Assembly: GCF_014192095.1 (NCBI RefSeq)
Contig: NZ_JACHXN010000006.1
Location: 248,001-312,000 of the forward strand
Length of the DNA: 64,000 nt
Direction: 5' to 3'
DNA from: Phyllobacterium trifolii
Lineage (GTDB): Bacteria; Pseudomonadota; Alphaproteobacteria; Rhizobiales; Rhizobiaceae
Part shown: positions 53,259-62,996 of the stretch, in pieces
Numbering within the stretch: position 1 is the stretch's first letter
How the letters are laid out: the number at the start of each line of letters is the position of its first letter
Notes under the pieces: model-generated
What the model saw: the letters and a program-made list of their open reading frames with translations, nothing else
Told to the model about the DNA's origin: nothing
Database searches by the model: none
Translations under genes and position numbers: made by a program

Positions 53259-54500
53259 ATGTACGAATACGCTATTGCCTGGGACTGGATGAACTTCGCC
53301 GTTCGCTGGTTGCATGTGATCACCGGCATCGCCTGGATCGGGTCGTCCTTCTATTTCGTGGCGCTTGACCTCGGCTTGCGTCAGCGTCCAGACCTTCCAG
53401 TCGGCGCTCATGGTGAGGAGTGGCAGGTCCACGGCGGCGGTTTTTATCACATCCAGAAATATCTGGTGGCGCCCGAGCAGATGCCTGAACACCTGACATG
53501 GTTCAAATGGGAATCATATGCGACATGGCTTTCTGGCTTCGCCATGCTCTGCATCGTCTACTACGTGGGCGCCGATCTGTACCTGATCGACCCGCATGTA
53601 CTCGACGTGTCGCGGCCAGTGGCTATCGCGATTTCCCTCGCATCGATCTTTGGCGGCTGGATCGTCTATGACACGATCTGCAAGTCACCGCTCGGCAGGA
53701 ACGATACACAGTTGATGGTGCTGCTCTATTTCGTCCTCGTTGGCATGGCGTGGGGCTATACGCAGCTGTTTACCGGGCGCGCTGCGTTCCTCCATCTCGG
53801 CGCGTTTACGGCGACCATCATGTCCGCCAACGTGTTCATGATCATCATCCCGAACCAGAAGAAGGTCGTTGCCGATCTGATCGCAGGAAAAGTTCCGGAT
53901 CCCGCGCTGGGCAAACAGGCCAAACAGCGCTCGACCCACAACAATTATCTGACCCTGCCAGTACTGTTCCTGATGTTGTCGAACCACTATCCACTGGCAT
54001 TCGGCACGAAGTACAACTGGATCATTGCCTCGCTGGTGTTCCTGATGGGCGTCACGATCCGCCATTGGTTCAACACCCGCCACGCGCGCAAGGGGGAACC
54101 GACGTGGACGTGGCTGGTTACCGCGATCCTCTTCGTCATCATCATGTGGCTCTCGACCGTGCCGAAGATCCTGTCAGGCGAAGGTGCAGAGGAGAAGGTC
54201 TCGGCCGTCCAGCAGCCGTTCATTTCCGCGGAAGCCTTCCCCAAAGTGAAGGACACTATCCTCGGACGCTGCTCGATGTGCCATGCCAAGGAACCCGGCT
54301 GGGAGGGCATCATCGTGCCACCCAAAGGTGTCGTGTTTGAAACCGACAGCGAGATCGCGGCGCATGCCCGCGAAATCTATCTGCAGGCGGGTCGCTCGCA
54401 TGCAATGCCACCGGCGAACGTCAGTGGCATTACCGACGAGGAGCGCCGGCTGCTTGCGAGCTGGTATGAGACCACAGTTCAGGGAGGAACAGTCCAATGA
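53259..54500 (+). CDS. puuD: Membrane urate hydroxylase PuuD with C-terminal cytochrome c
   Basis: 413 residues. The N-terminal ~300 form a membrane bundle of about eight to nine helices (DUF989-like urate oxidase). The C-terminal ~90 are a c-type haem domain with CSMCHAKEPGW. It oxidises urate to 5-hydroxyisourate and is thought to send electrons to the respiratory chain instead of O2/H2O2. Its stop overlaps guaD (ATGA). Confidence 0.93.
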   Translation: MYEYAIAWDWMNFAVRWLHVITGIAWIGSSFYFVALDLGLRQRPDLPVGAHGEEWQVHGGGFYHIQKYLVAPEQMPEHLTWFKWESYATWLSGFAMLCIVYYVGADLYLIDPHVLDVSRPVAIAISLASIFGGWIVYDTICKSPLGRNDTQLMVLLYFVLVGMAWGYTQLFTGRAAFLHLGAFTATIMSANVFMIIIPNQKKVVADLIAGKVPDPALGKQAKQRSTHNNYLTLPVLFLMLSNHYPLAFGTKYNWIIASLVFLMGVTIRHWFNTRHARKGEPTWTWLVTAILFVIIMWLSTVPKILSGEGAEEKVSAVQQPFISAEAFPKVKDTILGRCSMCHAKEPGWEGIIVPPKGVVFETDSEIAAHAREIYLQAGRSHAMPPANVSGITDEERRLLASWYETTVQGGTVQ

Positions 54501-55852
54501 GCAAATTGCTTCTGCGCGGCCGCGTACTGACGTTCGTCGACGAGCCAAAAAGCATCGACGATCAGTCAGCCTATAGCTACTTCGAAGATGGCGCGGTGCT
54601 GGTCGACAACGGCAAGGTCGTCGATGTCGGCGAATACGCGGCTTTGGCGTCGGTTGCGGGTCCGCAGGCGCTGATCGTCGATCACCGGCCTCATCTAATT
54701 CTGCCCGGCTTCATCGACACTCATTTGCACTTTCCGCAGACGCAGGCGATCGCCTCCTATGGCGCGCAGCTGCTGGAGTGGCTGAACACCTATATCTTCG
54801 TCGAGGAGCAGAAATTCTCGTCCACCGCGCATGCCGATTTCATCGCCGGCCGCTTCATGGACGAGCTGTTGCGCAACGGCACGACATCGGCCGCTGCCTA
54901 TTGTTCGGTTCACCGGACAAGCGTCGATGCCTACTTTGCTGCCGCGGAAAAGCGCAACATGCTGATGATCGGCGGCAAGGTCATGATGGATCGCAACGCT
55001 CCCGACGCACTGCGCGATACGCCGCAATCGGGCTATGACGACACCAAGACTCTTATCGCCAAGTGGCATGGCCGCGGACGCGCGCATTACGCAATCAGCC
55101 CGCGCTTCGCCATCACCTCGACACCGGAGCAGATGGAGATGAGCCGCGCTTTGGTGCGCGAGCATCCCGAGTGCTATGTTCAGACGCATCTATCTGAAAA
55201 CAAAGACGAAATTGCCTACGCGACGTCTCTTTATCCCTCGGCGAAGGATTATACCGACATCTATGCGAACTATGATTTGCTCGGATCCAAGACGTTGCTC
55301 GGGCACTGCATCTTCCTGTCGGACCGGGAAATCGCGACACTCGCCGAGACGAAGTCGGTTGCTGTCTTCTGTCCGACCTCCAATCTGTTCCTTGGAAGCG
55401 GCTTGTTTGACCAAGGCCGGTTCAAAGAGCTCGGGGCGCGCACGTCCGTTGCGACCGATGTGGGTGGCGGAACCAGCTTCTCCATGCTCGAGACGATGAG
55501 CGAGGCCTACAAGGTTTTGCATGTACAGGGCCAGCGCCTCTCGCCATTCGCTTCCTACTACATGATGACGCTCGGTAATGCCCGCGCACTAGGTCTTGAG
55601 GATCGCATCGGTTCGCTGCGTGCGGGGGCAGATGCCGATATCACCATTCTCGACAGCCGTGCCAAGCCGGCGATGGAGCTGCGAATGAGAACGGCAACGA
55701 CGTTGGCAGAGGAGCTGTTTATTCTCCAGACCATGGGCGATGATCGTTCTGTTTCAGAGGTTTACGTCGCCGGCAAGCCCATGAAGAGCGGGCTCGATAA
55801 AGCTGCCGCGTCTCATGGCGCTCGGTCCTTGCCTGAATTGCAGCCGGCTTGA
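54497..55852 (+). CDS. guaD: Guanine deaminase
   Basis: 451-residue amidohydrolase converting guanine to xanthine. The zinc motif is FIDTHLHFPQTQA (about residues 75-87), then QTHLSENKDE and the ATDVGGGTSFSMLETM end site. Overlaps puuD by 4 nt, so urate oxidation and guanine entry are coexpressed. Confidence 0.94.
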   Translation: MSKLLLRGRVLTFVDEPKSIDDQSAYSYFEDGAVLVDNGKVVDVGEYAALASVAGPQALIVDHRPHLILPGFIDTHLHFPQTQAIASYGAQLLEWLNTYIFVEEQKFSSTAHADFIAGRFMDELLRNGTTSAAAYCSVHRTSVDAYFAAAEKRNMLMIGGKVMMDRNAPDALRDTPQSGYDDTKTLIAKWHGRGRAHYAISPRFAITSTPEQMEMSRALVREHPECYVQTHLSENKDEIAYATSLYPSAKDYTDIYANYDLLGSKTLLGHCIFLSDREIATLAETKSVAVFCPTSNLFLGSGLFDQGRFKELGARTSVATDVGGGTSFSMLETMSEAYKVLHVQGQRLSPFASYYMMTLGNARALGLEDRIGSLRAGADADITILDSRAKPAMELRMRTATTLAEELFILQTMGDDRSVSEVYVAGKPMKSGLDKAAASHGARSLPELQPA

Positions 55853-55861
55853 CCGCTCACA

Positions 55862-55889
55862 TGTAGTGACGCGGTTTCGCGTCACTACA
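55862..55889. terminator. Hairpin after guaD
   Basis: TGTAGTGACGCG (55862-55873) pairs with CGCGTCACTACA (55878-55889) over a GTTT loop, 10 nt after the guaD stop. An A/T-rich stretch follows on the + strand. A likely terminator. Confidence 0.65.
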
Positions 55890-56010
55890 CCAAAATTTAA
55901 ATCTGCGATTGCAAAAACCATATGAGTTTCGGCATTTCTTGCATCAGAATCGGTCAGTCTTGTGCAGGAACCACGCCATCTTGCGCAAAAAACTGTTCGG
56001 CTTCTAAAAA

Positions 56011-57021
56011 TTACCGGTCGTTTTCAATTGTGAGGACGATCTTGCCGATATTGGTATTGGCTTCCATCAATGTGTGGGCCTGACTTGCCTTGGTAAATGG
56101 AAAACACGCGTGGACAAGCGGCCGGCATTTAGCCTCGGCGAGGAGCGGCCAGACATTGGCTTCAAGCTCGGCGGCGATGCGCGCCTTTGCCTCCAGAGGT
56201 TGCGCGCGCAGGGTTGAGCCGGTGTGCGTCAGGCGCTTCATCATCAGGCGCATAAAATCGACATCGGCGCGTGAGCCTTGCAGGAATGCGATATTGACGA
56301 TTCGTCCGCCGATCGCTGCCGCCTGGTAGTTTTTCTCGATATAAGGACCGCCGACCATGTCGAGGATGACGTGGGCGCCTTGCCGCCCGGTCACGTCCCG
56401 GACCACTGCCAGCCAATCCGCCGTGCGGTAGTTGATTGCCGTATCCGCGCCGAGCTCGCGGCAAGCGGCGCATTTTTCGTCCGTCCCGGCGGTTACGATC
56501 ACTGTCGCACCGAATGCCTTGGCAAGCATGATCGCAGTCGTTCCTATGCCCGATGCGCCGCCATGGATCAGCAGGGTTTCACCCTGCTTCAAGGCGCCAA
56601 GCTCGAAGACGTTATGCCAAACGGTAAAGAAGGTTTCCGGTATGGCTGCGGCTTCAACGAATGAAAGTCCGTCGGGGATCGGTAGCGCGCTGAAGCTGTC
56701 GACGAGCGCGTATTCGGCGTAACCGCCACCCGGTGTCAGGGCGCAGACCTTGTCTCCCACCTTCCATCGCGACACACCCGTTCCCACGGCCGTCACTTCG
56801 CCGGCAACTTCGAGACCGGGCAGGTCGGAGGAGCCTTTCGGCGGCGGGTAGCTACCCGCGCGCTGGAAGAGATCGGGACGGTTGACACCGGCGGCAGCAA
56901 CACGAATGAGGATTTCGTTTTCCGCAGGGGCAGGAATAGGGCGCTGCTCCGCTTTGAGAACATCAGGACCGCCCGGTTCGCTGATGGCGATCACAGTCAT
57001 GCTTTCGGGAAGGCCGTTCAT
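56011..57021 (-). CDS. NAD(P)H quinone oxidoreductase (zinc-free MDR family)
   Basis: 336 residues of the QOR/PIG3-like medium-chain reductase group. N-terminal GroES-like part with IRVAAAGVNRPDLFQRAGSY and the NADPH loop IHGGASGIGTTAIMLAKAFG. It lacks the catalytic zinc cysteine set. ATG 57021 has GGAG 8 nt upstream; ATG 57000 is an alternative. It is the last gene downstream of gntR and ppc; no C1 role is evident. Confidence 0.82.
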   Translation of the reverse strand: MNGLPESMTVIAISEPGGPDVLKAEQRPIPAPAENEILIRVAAAGVNRPDLFQRAGSYPPPKGSSDLPGLEVAGEVTAVGTGVSRWKVGDKVCALTPGGGYAEYALVDSFSALPIPDGLSFVEAAAIPETFFTVWHNVFELGALKQGETLLIHGGASGIGTTAIMLAKAFGATVIVTAGTDEKCAACRELGADTAINYRTADWLAVVRDVTGRQGAHVILDMVGGPYIEKNYQAAAIGGRIVNIAFLQGSRADVDFMRLMMKRLTHTGSTLRAQPLEAKARIAAELEANVWPLLAEAKCRPLVHACFPFTKASQAHTLMEANTNIGKIVLTIENDR

Positions 57022-57080
57022 TGCCGCATCTCCGGATGTGGGAGGAAGGAAGAAGTCTGGCCCGGCGGGCGGTCAGATAC

Positions 57081-57815
57081 TCAATCGAAAATACCTTCGC
57101 TGTGCTTCTCCACGTAGGCGGCGAGGCCGAGCGTGTGATCGCGGCACAGCTTTTCAGCCGTCTCGGTATCGCGCTTTTCCAAAGCCGCAATGATCGCCAG
57201 ATGGTCCTTGATCGACTGGGATGCGCGGTCGTCGCGCCCGATGGTGATCTTCCGGATGCCACGAACGTGGAGGAGAATATTCTCGGTCGTTTCCCGGAGA
57301 ATTTTTGAATCCGTCATCTGGATCAGGGTCTGGTGAAACTGCAAATTGGCTTCGGAATACTCACCCAGATAATCGGCCGGCTTGTGGCCCTCATGGAACT
57401 TTTCGAAGAGCGTCCTCAGGCGTGCAATATCCTTGCCGCTGGCATTGAGCGAGACGAGGCGGGCGGCCATAGCTTCCAAAGCAGCCCAGACCTGGATCAT
57501 TTCGATTACTTCGCGCTTTGTCTTGCGCAACACCATGATGCCGCGGCGAGGAATGGATTTCACAAACCCCTGTTGCTCCAGCATCGCGATCGCTTCGCGG
57601 ATGGGCGTACGGCTAACGCCAAGCCGATCGGCCAATTGCCGTTCGTCGAGCCAGGTATCTTCGGACGTGGCATAGATGTCCATATTGGCGATGGCCTGTT
57701 TCAATGTCGCATAGATTCGCGTTTTGAAGTTCGGCTCGGCCGCAAAGGGCTCAAGGACGAGGTCCGGGGTGACGTCATCGGCCAGCGGCCAACGCATGTG
57801 GGTTCTCGGGCTCAC
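57081..57815 (-). CDS. GntR/FCD-family transcriptional regulator
   Basis: 244 residues from GTG 57815. A winged HTH is at about 30-100 (RQLADRLGVSRTPIREAIAM) followed by the FCD helical ligand domain (ALEAMAARLVSLNASGKD ... IIAALEKRDTETAEKLCRDH), which often binds small acids via a metal. It lies 86 nt downstream of ppc in the same direction, so it is a candidate regulator of the serine-cycle operon, but that link is inferred. Confidence 0.85.
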   Translation of the reverse strand: MSPRTHMRWPLADDVTPDLVLEPFAAEPNFKTRIYATLKQAIANMDIYATSEDTWLDERQLADRLGVSRTPIREAIAMLEQQGFVKSIPRRGIMVLRKTKREVIEMIQVWAALEAMAARLVSLNASGKDIARLRTLFEKFHEGHKPADYLGEYSEANLQFHQTLIQMTDSKILRETTENILLHVRGIRKITIGRDDRASQSIKDHLAIIAALEKRDTETAEKLCRDHTLGLAAYVEKHSEGIFD

Positions 57816-57833
57816 GTCAGGTCATCTCCATTT

Positions 57834-57858
57834 ATATTTGGAATGTATAATACCATAT
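57834..57858. promoter_or_regulatory. AT-rich imperfect palindrome upstream of gntR
   Basis: ATATTTGG (57834-57841) and the partly complementary ACCATAT (57852-57858) flank GAATGTATAAT. This resembles operators of FCD-type GntR regulators (TGTATAC-like cores), so autoregulation is possible. Weak evidence. Confidence 0.3.
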
Positions 57859-57901
57859 TTAAGTCTTTGAAGTCATTTTGCGAGTCATTGCAACCATTGC
57901 A

Positions 57902-60742
57902 TCAGCCGTGCGCGCCGAAATCAAGGGCCAGCGCTGTGCCGGCCTCAAGAATGGCGGTGTAGGTATCGGCAATCGGGTCGATCAACCGTGCGCTGAGATC
58001 GGCATAGTTCGAGGGACGTTCTCCCGGATAGGTGAATGGCTCGCTAAGGTGATAGTTCTTCATATCGACGGGGTCCCCGGGATACGCGCCGCGGAGCAAT
58101 TCGACTGCTTCAGGTATGCGCAGGCTGAAGATCAGTTCCATGATATCGTCACGGGAAATACCGTTGCGCGTCGAAAATCGCGGAACGCGCGCGGCCATGA
58201 GAAAGATGTGCTGCAATAGTGCCAGGCGTATGGCCTGCAGCATATCGCTGCGCTCATGTTCTGACTCCCGTGGCGTGCCCGCAGGTAGTTCGACCGCATC
58301 CAGGATGCGATGAAGCCAGATGGCATCGATCCTTAGCTTGACGGCCAGCGCGCTTATGGCCGTCGCCCTTTCATCGCCTTCAAGGAGTTGTGTTATCGAA
58401 AGACAAGGTGCGGCGAGATGCGGCTCGGCGCCGGCATAGGGTCGCGACGACCAGAATGCGGGATCGTAAATTGTTGCGAAAGCGGCAAGCCCCTTGATGC
58501 TCGATTTTTGTTTCGTGGCAAAAACGTGAGACGTAAGCCGGCGCAGGCGATCCGATCCCTTATAAACTTCCACGAAGCGATCCTCATCACCTCGCACGGC
58601 ACTTCCGAAACCGGAGACCACAGTCAGCGGGTAGCCGAGTTGCTGCAGGATGGCATTGTGGGGAATCGCGCGGATTTTCCTGACCTGATGGACTTCGGCG
58701 CCGGCGACATCGAACTGCCGGCGCGATTTGCGCGAGCCGGTCTCGTTGAGAAGCCCTTGCGGAAACGAGCCAAGCGTTTTGTGATAGGCCCGGTCATTCA
58801 GAAGATGATCATGAAAATTCGCAATATGCCGATAAAAGTCGAAGGAAAAGCTCGTCCTGGCATAGAGCATGTCATCTTCGGGCGCGCCGCGTGTCGGCAC
58901 CTCACATTCGACAAGTCTCGTCAATGTGGCAAGAGCCAGCTCCGGCGTCTCGAAATAGAGATATCCGTCGCCGCCTTGAAAACTAACCTCATGTTTCAAA
59001 GCAATGCCGGCGTCGCGGTATTGATGGCGGATCCATGGGCTAAGCACGTAGAAGGCCCGGTCCATGAATGAGCGCTGATGGGCGCCACGGCCGGCAGATT
59101 CGCCATGCGTGTTGAAAATGAGGACTTCGACATCCGTGAGTTCGTGACGAATACATGCACGCGCCAGTTGCCCCTGAACGCGTTCAATGGCGAGGGCCGC
59201 CGGAATCTGACCCATGAAACGACCGGAATCGGAAAAGCCGGTTTGTATCGCTATGCGACCGCGGGCACGCACGATGTCCCGGTATTCAGGAATGGCGAAA
59301 AGCACCTCGAAGAAGCGGGCTGCGTTCTCCAGCGCTGTGGGAGTCTCGAACAGCGGCGATATATCGAGCTTTTGATCGACGCCGAACAGCCGGGCGAAGC
59401 ACATCGCGGCAAGCACAGTTGCCGGGGTTTCGCACTCGGCAATCAACAGGCGAATGGAGGAATCGCTATCGACATGCTTGAGAATCTGGGCAGCAAGCAG
59501 GAACTGGCGCAGCGCAGTTTTTTGCTCGATATCGAGGGAGGCGAAGTTGACCTGATACTTATCGGCATCGCGGATGAGTTCGCCAAGCATTTCGAGAATG
59601 GATCGGCTGCCGATCTGTTCTTCGGAATCAAGGTCCAGATACTGCATGATGGCGTTGTGAAGCTGCGTCGCATTGATACGCAGGTGAACTTCACCCGCGC
59701 CAAAGCTAAGCGCTGCCATCTCGCTGCGCAGGATAAGCAGGTCCAAGGCAATCTCGTCGGAGGCATCCGCGATCGCCTCGTCCAGCATGGCGAGGAAGGG
59801 TTTGATGCTGACGATCCGGTCGGGATGATTGGTTGTCAATATCTCCGAAGCGGCCTCAAGCGCTGACGGATCAAGCGGCATTTGCGAAAAGGCCTCAAGC
59901 ACAAGATCGCTCCATGTGTGGAGCCGCTCGAGCTTGAGGGCCATCTCTCCGAGCTTGTTTCCGGTCGCCGATCCGCATCCGGGCCTTGCGAGTATCCGGG
60001 TGATTGAAGCTTCATAGCGACGGATCTGCCGGGATTTTTCAGCAAGCCTGAAGCGAAACATGTCGATCCAGGCTATGTCCGTTCGTCCATCCAGATCGTA
60101 ACCGACCCAGGTACCGACGCCGACGAAACCGATCTGCGCCTCCCGCCATCTACTTCCATGACGCTTCCGCAGGATCTCAATCGACAATCTCGAAAACTCG
60201 GCGATCGCGTCGCTGGCTCGATCGATCGCCATAAGCACCGCTTCATGCTCGTCATTCAGCGTAATCGGGCGATCAGGACCGTAACCGGTTTTATCGTCTT
60301 CAACGATTTCGCCATTGGCGAGGCGGGCGAGCATGTTGCGCTGGCGGCGCGACAGGAGAAAGGTTGGATGTGCTGTAAACACCAAGCCAAGCTGGCAACG
60401 ACGAAGGGCGGCAAGATCCTTCTCGAATGTGCCGTCATCGCCGAGCAGGGATTCGATGGCGAACATCAGACGCTTGCGATTCTCACCCATATCGAGCGGG
60501 CCAACATAACCTGCGAGGGCGAGGGCGCGGGCCCGAAAGCTGGCCTTGCCGAGAGAATGAATGAGGCCGGCCAACTCCTGTCTGCTGAGCGTGCCCGCTT
60601 CGAGATCACGCGACAGTTCGAAGGAGAGCTGTGCCACCGGATTATAGCGCGGTTCGTCGGTCAGCCGCGCGCGAAAGGCGGCAAGCCTTTCGCGGCAGTG
60701 ATCTTCAAGCGACATGGCGGTCTGATCCGGCGCTCGGTCCAT
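57902..60742 (-). CDS. ppc: Phosphoenolpyruvate carboxylase with atypical active-site loops
   Basis: 946 residues from ATG 60742, which overlaps the mtkB stop (TGATG). Makes oxaloacetate from PEP and bicarbonate for the serine cycle. The first site FTAHPT (catalytic His) is intact, and RAIP is conserved. The usual GYSDSAKDAG loop reads GFSDSGRFMG (Lys to Arg), and the FHGRGGSIGRGG loop reads FNTHGESAGRGA, losing the first arginine and the histidine. Order mtkA-mtkB-ppc as in Methylorubrum supports function. Length is within range. Confidence 0.88.
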   Translation of the reverse strand: MDRAPDQTAMSLEDHCRERLAAFRARLTDEPRYNPVAQLSFELSRDLEAGTLSRQELAGLIHSLGKASFRARALALAGYVGPLDMGENRKRLMFAIESLLGDDGTFEKDLAALRRCQLGLVFTAHPTFLLSRRQRNMLARLANGEIVEDDKTGYGPDRPITLNDEHEAVLMAIDRASDAIAEFSRLSIEILRKRHGSRWREAQIGFVGVGTWVGYDLDGRTDIAWIDMFRFRLAEKSRQIRRYEASITRILARPGCGSATGNKLGEMALKLERLHTWSDLVLEAFSQMPLDPSALEAASEILTTNHPDRIVSIKPFLAMLDEAIADASDEIALDLLILRSEMAALSFGAGEVHLRINATQLHNAIMQYLDLDSEEQIGSRSILEMLGELIRDADKYQVNFASLDIEQKTALRQFLLAAQILKHVDSDSSIRLLIAECETPATVLAAMCFARLFGVDQKLDISPLFETPTALENAARFFEVLFAIPEYRDIVRARGRIAIQTGFSDSGRFMGQIPAALAIERVQGQLARACIRHELTDVEVLIFNTHGESAGRGAHQRSFMDRAFYVLSPWIRHQYRDAGIALKHEVSFQGGDGYLYFETPELALATLTRLVECEVPTRGAPEDDMLYARTSFSFDFYRHIANFHDHLLNDRAYHKTLGSFPQGLLNETGSRKSRRQFDVAGAEVHQVRKIRAIPHNAILQQLGYPLTVVSGFGSAVRGDEDRFVEVYKGSDRLRRLTSHVFATKQKSSIKGLAAFATIYDPAFWSSRPYAGAEPHLAAPCLSITQLLEGDERATAISALAVKLRIDAIWLHRILDAVELPAGTPRESEHERSDMLQAIRLALLQHIFLMAARVPRFSTRNGISRDDIMELIFSLRIPEAVELLRGAYPGDPVDMKNYHLSEPFTYPGERPSNYADLSARLIDPIADTYTAILEAGTALALDFGAHG

Positions 60743-61659
60743 CAACCGGTTGCCGACAGGCGTGGAGATACCGAGCGCTCATTCAGAAGTTCGACCAGCG
60801 TTGTGCCAAGGCGCGCGGGTGTAGTGGCGATCCGGATGCCAGCCGCTTCCATGGCGCTGATTTTATCTTCTGCGCCACCTTTGCCGCCGGATATGATGGC
60901 TCCAGCATGGCCCATGCGCCGTCCCGGAGGTGCTGTCCGCCCCGCAATGAACCCGACCGTTGGCTTGGAACGTCCGCGTCTTGCCTCATCGGCGAGGAAT
61001 TGCGCGGCTTCTTCTTCAGCCGAACCGCCGATTTCGCCAATCATCACGATTGATTCCGTCGCCGGATCAGCGAGGAACATTTCCAACACGTCGATGAACT
61101 CGGTGCCTTTGATGGGATCGCCGCCGATTCCGACCGCGGTTGTCTGGCCAAGACCCTGTTGCGAGGTCTGGAATACTGCCTCATAGGTCAGCGTGCCCGA
61201 GCGCGACACGATGCCAACGGATCCTTTGCGGAAGATGGAGCCTGGCATAATCCCGATCTTGCATTCATCAACAGTCATGATGCCCGGACAGTTGGGGCCG
61301 ATCAGTCGTGATTTCGAGCCGCTCAATGCTCGTTTCACACGCTGCATGTCGAGAACCGGAATACCCTCCGTGATGCAGACGATCAGCGGAATTTCCGCCT
61401 GGATCGCCTCGCAGATGGCGTCTGCCGCGCCGAAAGGTGGCACGTAAATAACCGAGGCGTCGGCTCCGGTCGCTTCACGTGCTTCCGCTACCGTGTCGAA
61501 GACGGGCAGACCGAGATGTGAGGCTCCGCCTTTGCCGGGGGAGGTGCCGCCGACCATGCGGGTGCCATATTTGATCGCCTGTTCGCTGTGGAAGGTGCCG
61601 GTCTTGCCGGTAAAGCCCTGACAGAGGAGACGGGTATTCTTGTTGATCAATATCGACAT
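60742..61659 (-). CDS. mtkB: Malate-CoA ligase (malate thiokinase) alpha subunit
   Basis: 305 residues, succinyl-CoA ligase alpha-like. CoA-binding Rossmann part ([20 protein letters not shown]) and the phospho-histidine loop [18 protein letters not shown]. Together with MtkA it makes malyl-CoA, which malyl-CoA lyase splits to glyoxylate and acetyl-CoA. Assignment as malate rather than succinate ligase comes from the ppc neighbour. It overlaps mtkA by one base (TGATG). Confidence 0.88.
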   Translation of the reverse strand: MSILINKNTRLLCQGFTGKTGTFHSEQAIKYGTRMVGGTSPGKGGASHLGLPVFDTVAEAREATGADASVIYVPPFGAADAICEAIQAEIPLIVCITEGIPVLDMQRVKRALSGSKSRLIGPNCPGIMTVDECKIGIMPGSIFRKGSVGIVSRSGTLTYEAVFQTSQQGLGQTTAVGIGGDPIKGTEFIDVLEMFLADPATESIVMIGEIGGSAEEEAAQFLADEARRGRSKPTVGFIAGRTAPPGRRMGHAGAIISGGKGGAEDKISAMEAAGIRIATTPARLGTTLVELLNERSVSPRLSATG

Positions 61660-62858
61660 CAGTTCAAGCCTCCGACTGCATTGACGATCTTCTGGGCGGC
61701 ATCGTCGAGATCGTCAGCCGGGAGGACGTTCAAGCCTGATGCCGCGATGATCTTCTTGCCCTCGTTCACATTGGTGCCTTCGAGGCGAACGACGAGCGGT
61801 ACCGTCAGCCCCACTTCCTTGACGGCCGTGATCACACCTTCCGCGATCACGTCGCAGCGCATGATGCCACCGAAGATGTTGATGAGAATGCCTTTTACAT
61901 TCGGATCCGCGGTGATGATCTTGAATGCCGCCGCAACCTTCTCGGCAGTGGCGCCGCCGCCGACATCGAGAAAGTTGGCCGGCTCCGCGCCGTAGAACTT
62001 GATGATGTCCATTGTCGCCATGGCAAGGCCGGCGCCGTTGACCATGCAGCCAATGCTGCCATCGAGCGTGATATAGGAGAGGTCGTATTTCGACGCTTCT
62101 ATCTCCTTGGCATCCTCTTCGGTCTCATCACGCATTTCGAAAATGTCGAGATGACGGGCGAGCGCGTTGGAATCGAAGCTGACCTTGGCGTCGAGACATT
62201 TCAGCTGGCCGTCCTTCGAAACGATCAGCGGATTGATCTCGAGCATCTCCATGTCTTTGGCAGTGAACGCGGTATAGAGTTTTGCGACGAGCGTATGAGC
62301 CTGTTTGGCGAGATCGCCGGCCAGCTCCAGCGCCTTGGCAACGGCGCGGCCATGATGGGGCAAGATACCCGTTGCGGGATCGACCGAGAACGTCAGGATC
62401 TTTTCCGGTGTGTCGTGCGCGATGTTTTCGATGTCCATGCCGCCTTCGGTGGAGACAACGAACGAAACGCGGCTGGTTGCGCGGTCGACAAGAAGCGAGA
62501 GGTAGAATTCCTTCTCGATCTGCGATCCGTCCTCAACATAGAGACGGTTGACCTGCTTGCCTGAAGGGCCGGTCTGGATCGTCACCAATGTATTGCCGAG
62601 CATTTCAGCGGCATGTTCGCGAACTTCCGCAATCGAACGGGCTAGGCGGACACCGCCCTTTGCACCTTCGCCCAGTTCCTTGAACGAACCTTTGCCGCGA
62701 CCGCCGGCATGAATTTGCGATTTGACGACAAAGACCGGACCAGGAAGCCTTGCGGCCATTTCACCGGCCTCTTCGATGCCCACAGCAAGATAACCTTCCG
62801 GTACAGGCACACCAAAGGACTTCAATACGCCCTTGGCCTGATACTCATGAATATGCAT
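61659..62858 (-). CDS. mtkA: Malate-CoA ligase (malate thiokinase) beta subunit
   Basis: 399 residues, ATP-grasp beta subunit: [20 protein letters not shown] at the start, [20 protein letters not shown] in the nucleotide site, [14 protein letters not shown] and the C-terminal [21 protein letters not shown] good AAGGAGG site precedes the ATG. First of mtkA-mtkB-ppc; the acyl-CoA synthetase-like gene lies 138 nt upstream. Confidence 0.9.
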   Translation of the reverse strand: MHIHEYQAKGVLKSFGVPVPEGYLAVGIEEAGEMAARLPGPVFVVKSQIHAGGRGKGSFKELGEGAKGGVRLARSIAEVREHAAEMLGNTLVTIQTGPSGKQVNRLYVEDGSQIEKEFYLSLLVDRATSRVSFVVSTEGGMDIENIAHDTPEKILTFSVDPATGILPHHGRAVAKALELAGDLAKQAHTLVAKLYTAFTAKDMEMLEINPLIVSKDGQLKCLDAKVSFDSNALARHLDIFEMRDETEEDAKEIEASKYDLSYITLDGSIGCMVNGAGLAMATMDIIKFYGAEPANFLDVGGGATAEKVAAAFKIITADPNVKGILINIFGGIMRCDVIAEGVITAVKEVGLTVPLVVRLEGTNVNEGKKIIAASGLNVLPADDLDDAAQKIVNAVGGLN

Positions 62859-62906
62859 TGGAGAAACGTCCTCCTTGAGAGTGATAAATTTTATGAGGGC
62901 ACCAGA

Positions 62907-62924
62907 CCCTGGCTTGCGCCAGGG
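62907..62924. repeat. Short hairpin upstream of mtkA
   Basis: CCCTGGC (62907-62913) and GCCAGGG (62918-62924) form a 7-bp stem with a 4-nt loop in the 138-nt gap before mtkA. Confidence 0.45.
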
Positions 62925-62949
62925 CCCAGCGGGGAGGTACTTGTTTTTT

Positions 62950-62995
62950 ACGCAATTCCGGACGAAAAACCGGTTCCCACTTTTCCTGGAATTGC
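62950..62995. repeat. Rhizobial intergenic palindromic repeat
   Basis: GCAATTCC (62952-62959) and GGAATTGC (62988-62995) bound an element with an inner partial stem (GGACGAAAAACCGG / CCACTTTTCC). It is a sequence type I know as a widespread repeat of Rhizobiaceae and Phyllobacteriaceae. It sits at the end of the acyl-CoA synthetase-like gene. Confidence 0.6.
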
Positions 62996-62996
62996 T

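Noticed and set aside
60742-62858. sucCD succinyl-CoA synthetase of the TCA cycle
   Set aside because: The family cannot be told apart by eye, but the linkage to ppc matches the serine-cycle mtkAB-ppc order rather than mdh-sucCD-sucAB.
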